The position numbers and the translations under genes are program-made. Below the pieces are notes generated by a model that had not been told where the DNA came from, did no database searches, and worked only from the letters and a program-made list of their open reading frames with translations. Source: Catellatospora coxensis (GTDB taxonomy: Bacteria; Actinomycetota; Actinomycetes; Mycobacteriales; Micromonosporaceae). From it: 32,264 nucleotides of DNA. The DNA lies in the NCBI RefSeq assembly GCF_016862635.1, contig NZ_BONI01000097.1, forward strand, positions 1-32,264, read 5' to 3'. Every line of letters starts with the position of its first letter. Positions within the stretch are counted from its first letter, which is position 1. Positions 31,086 through 32,264 of this stretch are shown piece by piece.

Positions 31086-32129
31086 GTGCGGCAGGTGGGT
31101 ACGGCGGCCGGGCGTGTCCCGGCAGACGCGGACCGGCCCCGCGGGGCGTCGGCGGGTTTCGTCGCGGGCAGCCGCGAGGCGATCGCCTCGATCCCAGTGG
31201 AGCTTGCGCAGGCATACCGCCGCTGCCCGATCCCCACAGAACTCGCGGAGGCGTACCGCCGCTGCCGGGACCTGCACCGCCGGCACGGTCGCAGCTACTT
31301 CCTCGCCACCCGGCTGCTGCCCGCCGGGAAACGCCCGCACGTGCACGCCCTGTACGGTTTCGCCCGGTACGCCGACGAGATCGTCGACCGCACCGACACC
31401 GGCACCCCCGAGGACCGCGCCCGGCGGCTGCGCGACTGGTCCGACCGCTTCCTCGCCGGGCTGCACGGCGAACCCGTGGACGACCCGCTGCTGCCCGCCG
31501 TGCTGCACACCGTCGGCGTCTTCGACCTGGACCTCGCCGACTTCGCCGCGTTCCTGGACAGCATGGCGATGGACCTCACCGTGCGCCGGTACGCCGACTA
31601 CTCGGCACTTCTGTCGTACATGGAGGGTTCCGCGGCGGTGATCGGCACCCTGATGCTGCCGATCCTCGGCCCCGCCGACCCGGCCGCGGCCCGCGAGCCC
31701 GCGCGGCAGCTCGGCCTGGCGTTCCAGCTCACCAACTTCCTGCGCGACGTCGCCGAGGACCTCGCCCGCGACCGCGTCTACCTGCCCCAGGACGACCTCG
31801 CCCGATTCGGCGTCACCACCGCCGACCTGCGCGCCGCCGCCGCGGCCGCCCGAGCCACGCCACAGATCAAGAGCCTCATCGCGCACGGGATCACCCGCGC
31901 CCGCACCCACTACGCCGCCGCGCTACCAGGCCTCGACCTGCTCCCCGGCACCTCCCGCACCTGCGTACGCACGGCCTACCTGGTCTACGCCGCGATCCTC
32001 GACGAGATCGAGCGCGCCGACCACGACGTCTTCGCCCGCCGCGCCGTGGTCCCCGCCCACCGCCGCGCCCGCCTCCTCACCCAAGCCCTCCTGACGAAAG
32101 GAAGGGCACCTTCACATCGCCCCGCGTAG
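31086..32129 (+). CDS. crtB: Phytoene/squalene synthase
   Basis: A 347-residue trans-isoprenyl diphosphate synthase that joins two prenyl diphosphates head to head, the first step of carotenoid or squalene synthesis. Both Mg-diphosphate motifs are intact: D97-E-I-V-D101 in YGFARYADEIVDR, and D221-V-A-E-D225 in NFLRDVAEDLARDRVYLP. GTG 31086 is chosen because GGGGGAG lies 8 nt upstream. The first ~37 residues are low-complexity and GTG 31197 remains possible. Residues 36-61 are a 13-residue tandem duplication (IPVELAQAYRRC, IPTELAEAYRRC). The last residues (TKGRAPSHRPA) are encoded by repeat element D. No other carotenoid gene is in the window. Confidence 0.88.
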   Translation: MRQVGTAAGRVPADADRPRGASAGFVAGSREAIASIPVELAQAYRRCPIPTELAEAYRRCRDLHRRHGRSYFLATRLLPAGKRPHVHALYGFARYADEIVDRTDTGTPEDRARRLRDWSDRFLAGLHGEPVDDPLLPAVLHTVGVFDLDLADFAAFLDSMAMDLTVRRYADYSALLSYMEGSAAVIGTLMLPILGPADPAAAREPARQLGLAFQLTNFLRDVAEDLARDRVYLPQDDLARFGVTTADLRAAAAAARATPQIKSLIAHGITRARTHYAAALPGLDLLPGTSRTCVRTAYLVYAAILDEIERADHDVFARRAVVPAHRRARLLTQALLTKGRAPSHRPA

Positions 32130-32264
32130 AGGAAGGGCACCTTCTTAACCCTCACAGGCCCGCGACCCGGGCCGATGCGGTCCGTGCGGCGGTGCCGAGC
32201 GGCACCGCAGGTCAAAGCCGGTCAGACGTTAAGAAGGGCACCTTCTATAACGCGGAGCGTTAAG
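32095..32264. repeat. Palindromic element D, GGGCACCTTC family, cut by the window end
   Basis: Left arms 32095-32113 and 32129-32149 match those of element B, with the same 15-nt gap. The interior (32150-32227) is again 78 nt and ends in AGGTCAAAGCCGGT, and contains GGCCCG/CGGGCC and CGGTGCC/GGCACCG hairpins. A right arm GTTAAGAAGGGCACCTTC starts at 32228. It then passes into AACGCGGAGCGTT, the loop sequence of element C, and runs out of the window. Confidence 0.85.

Noticed and set aside
1-32264. tRNA, rRNA, insertion sequences, phage genes or known riboswitches
   Set aside because: None was recognised by eye on either strand; no transposase or integrase frame is present.

Overview
The window is very GC-rich DNA with a strong G/C bias at third codon positions, GTG starts, tight ATGA/GTGA gene overlaps and GGAGG-type ribosome binding sites. 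Together with actinobacterial gene content (CUT1 sugar transporter without its own ATPase, CebR-type operator, ROK regulator, many GC-rich hairpins), this points to a filamentous actinomycete, probably of the Micromonosporaceae. The genus assignment is inference.

Layout. Bases 3-1166 are the 3' part of a membrane-anchored beta-propeller gene. It is followed by a 2-oxoglutarate/Fe(II) dioxygenase, a small two-repeat YegP-like protein and, on the minus strand, the ribosome-rescue hydrolase ArfB. Bases 3351-11351 form a mannan-use locus. A promoter with an embedded LacI/CebR-like operator drives a sugar-binding lipoprotein, two CUT1 permeases and a GH2 beta-mannosidase. A secreted modular GH5 beta-mannanase follows. 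The extracellular enzyme would cut mannan, the ABC system import the oligosaccharides and the mannosidase finish them inside the cell. No ATPase gene is present, so a shared MsiK-like ATPase is expected.

Bases 11443-15647 carry ribA (minus), a melibiose-type MFS symporter overlapping a sphingosine-phosphate-lyase-like PLP enzyme, and a PaaI-like thioesterase (minus). Bases 15774-22606 are a mixed region: two paralogous four-helix membrane proteins, a GlsB/YeaQ-type protein, a lactonase-fold propeller, an OmpR-type two-component pair, a DM13 lipoprotein-like gene, a DUF1835 protein and a MarR-type regulator. Bases 22607-23327 are gene-free and hold inverted repeats.

Bases 23328-30753 are a second sugar-catabolic cluster: ROK regulator, CUT2 ABC ATPase, permease, Tat-type binding lipoprotein, Gfo/Idh/MocA dehydrogenase and a sugar-phosphate isomerase/epimerase. 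Its substrate is unknown. A phytoene/squalene synthase (crtB) closes the window.

The most unusual signal is a dispersed family of palindromic elements built on the core GGGCACCTTC (11 copies in four elements at 11363, 15065, 30820 and 32095). All four sit at gene 3' ends. Two of them share the same nested geometry with an interior of exactly 78 nt, whose sequence differs but which can fold into hairpins in corresponding places. One of these also supplies the last codons of crtB.
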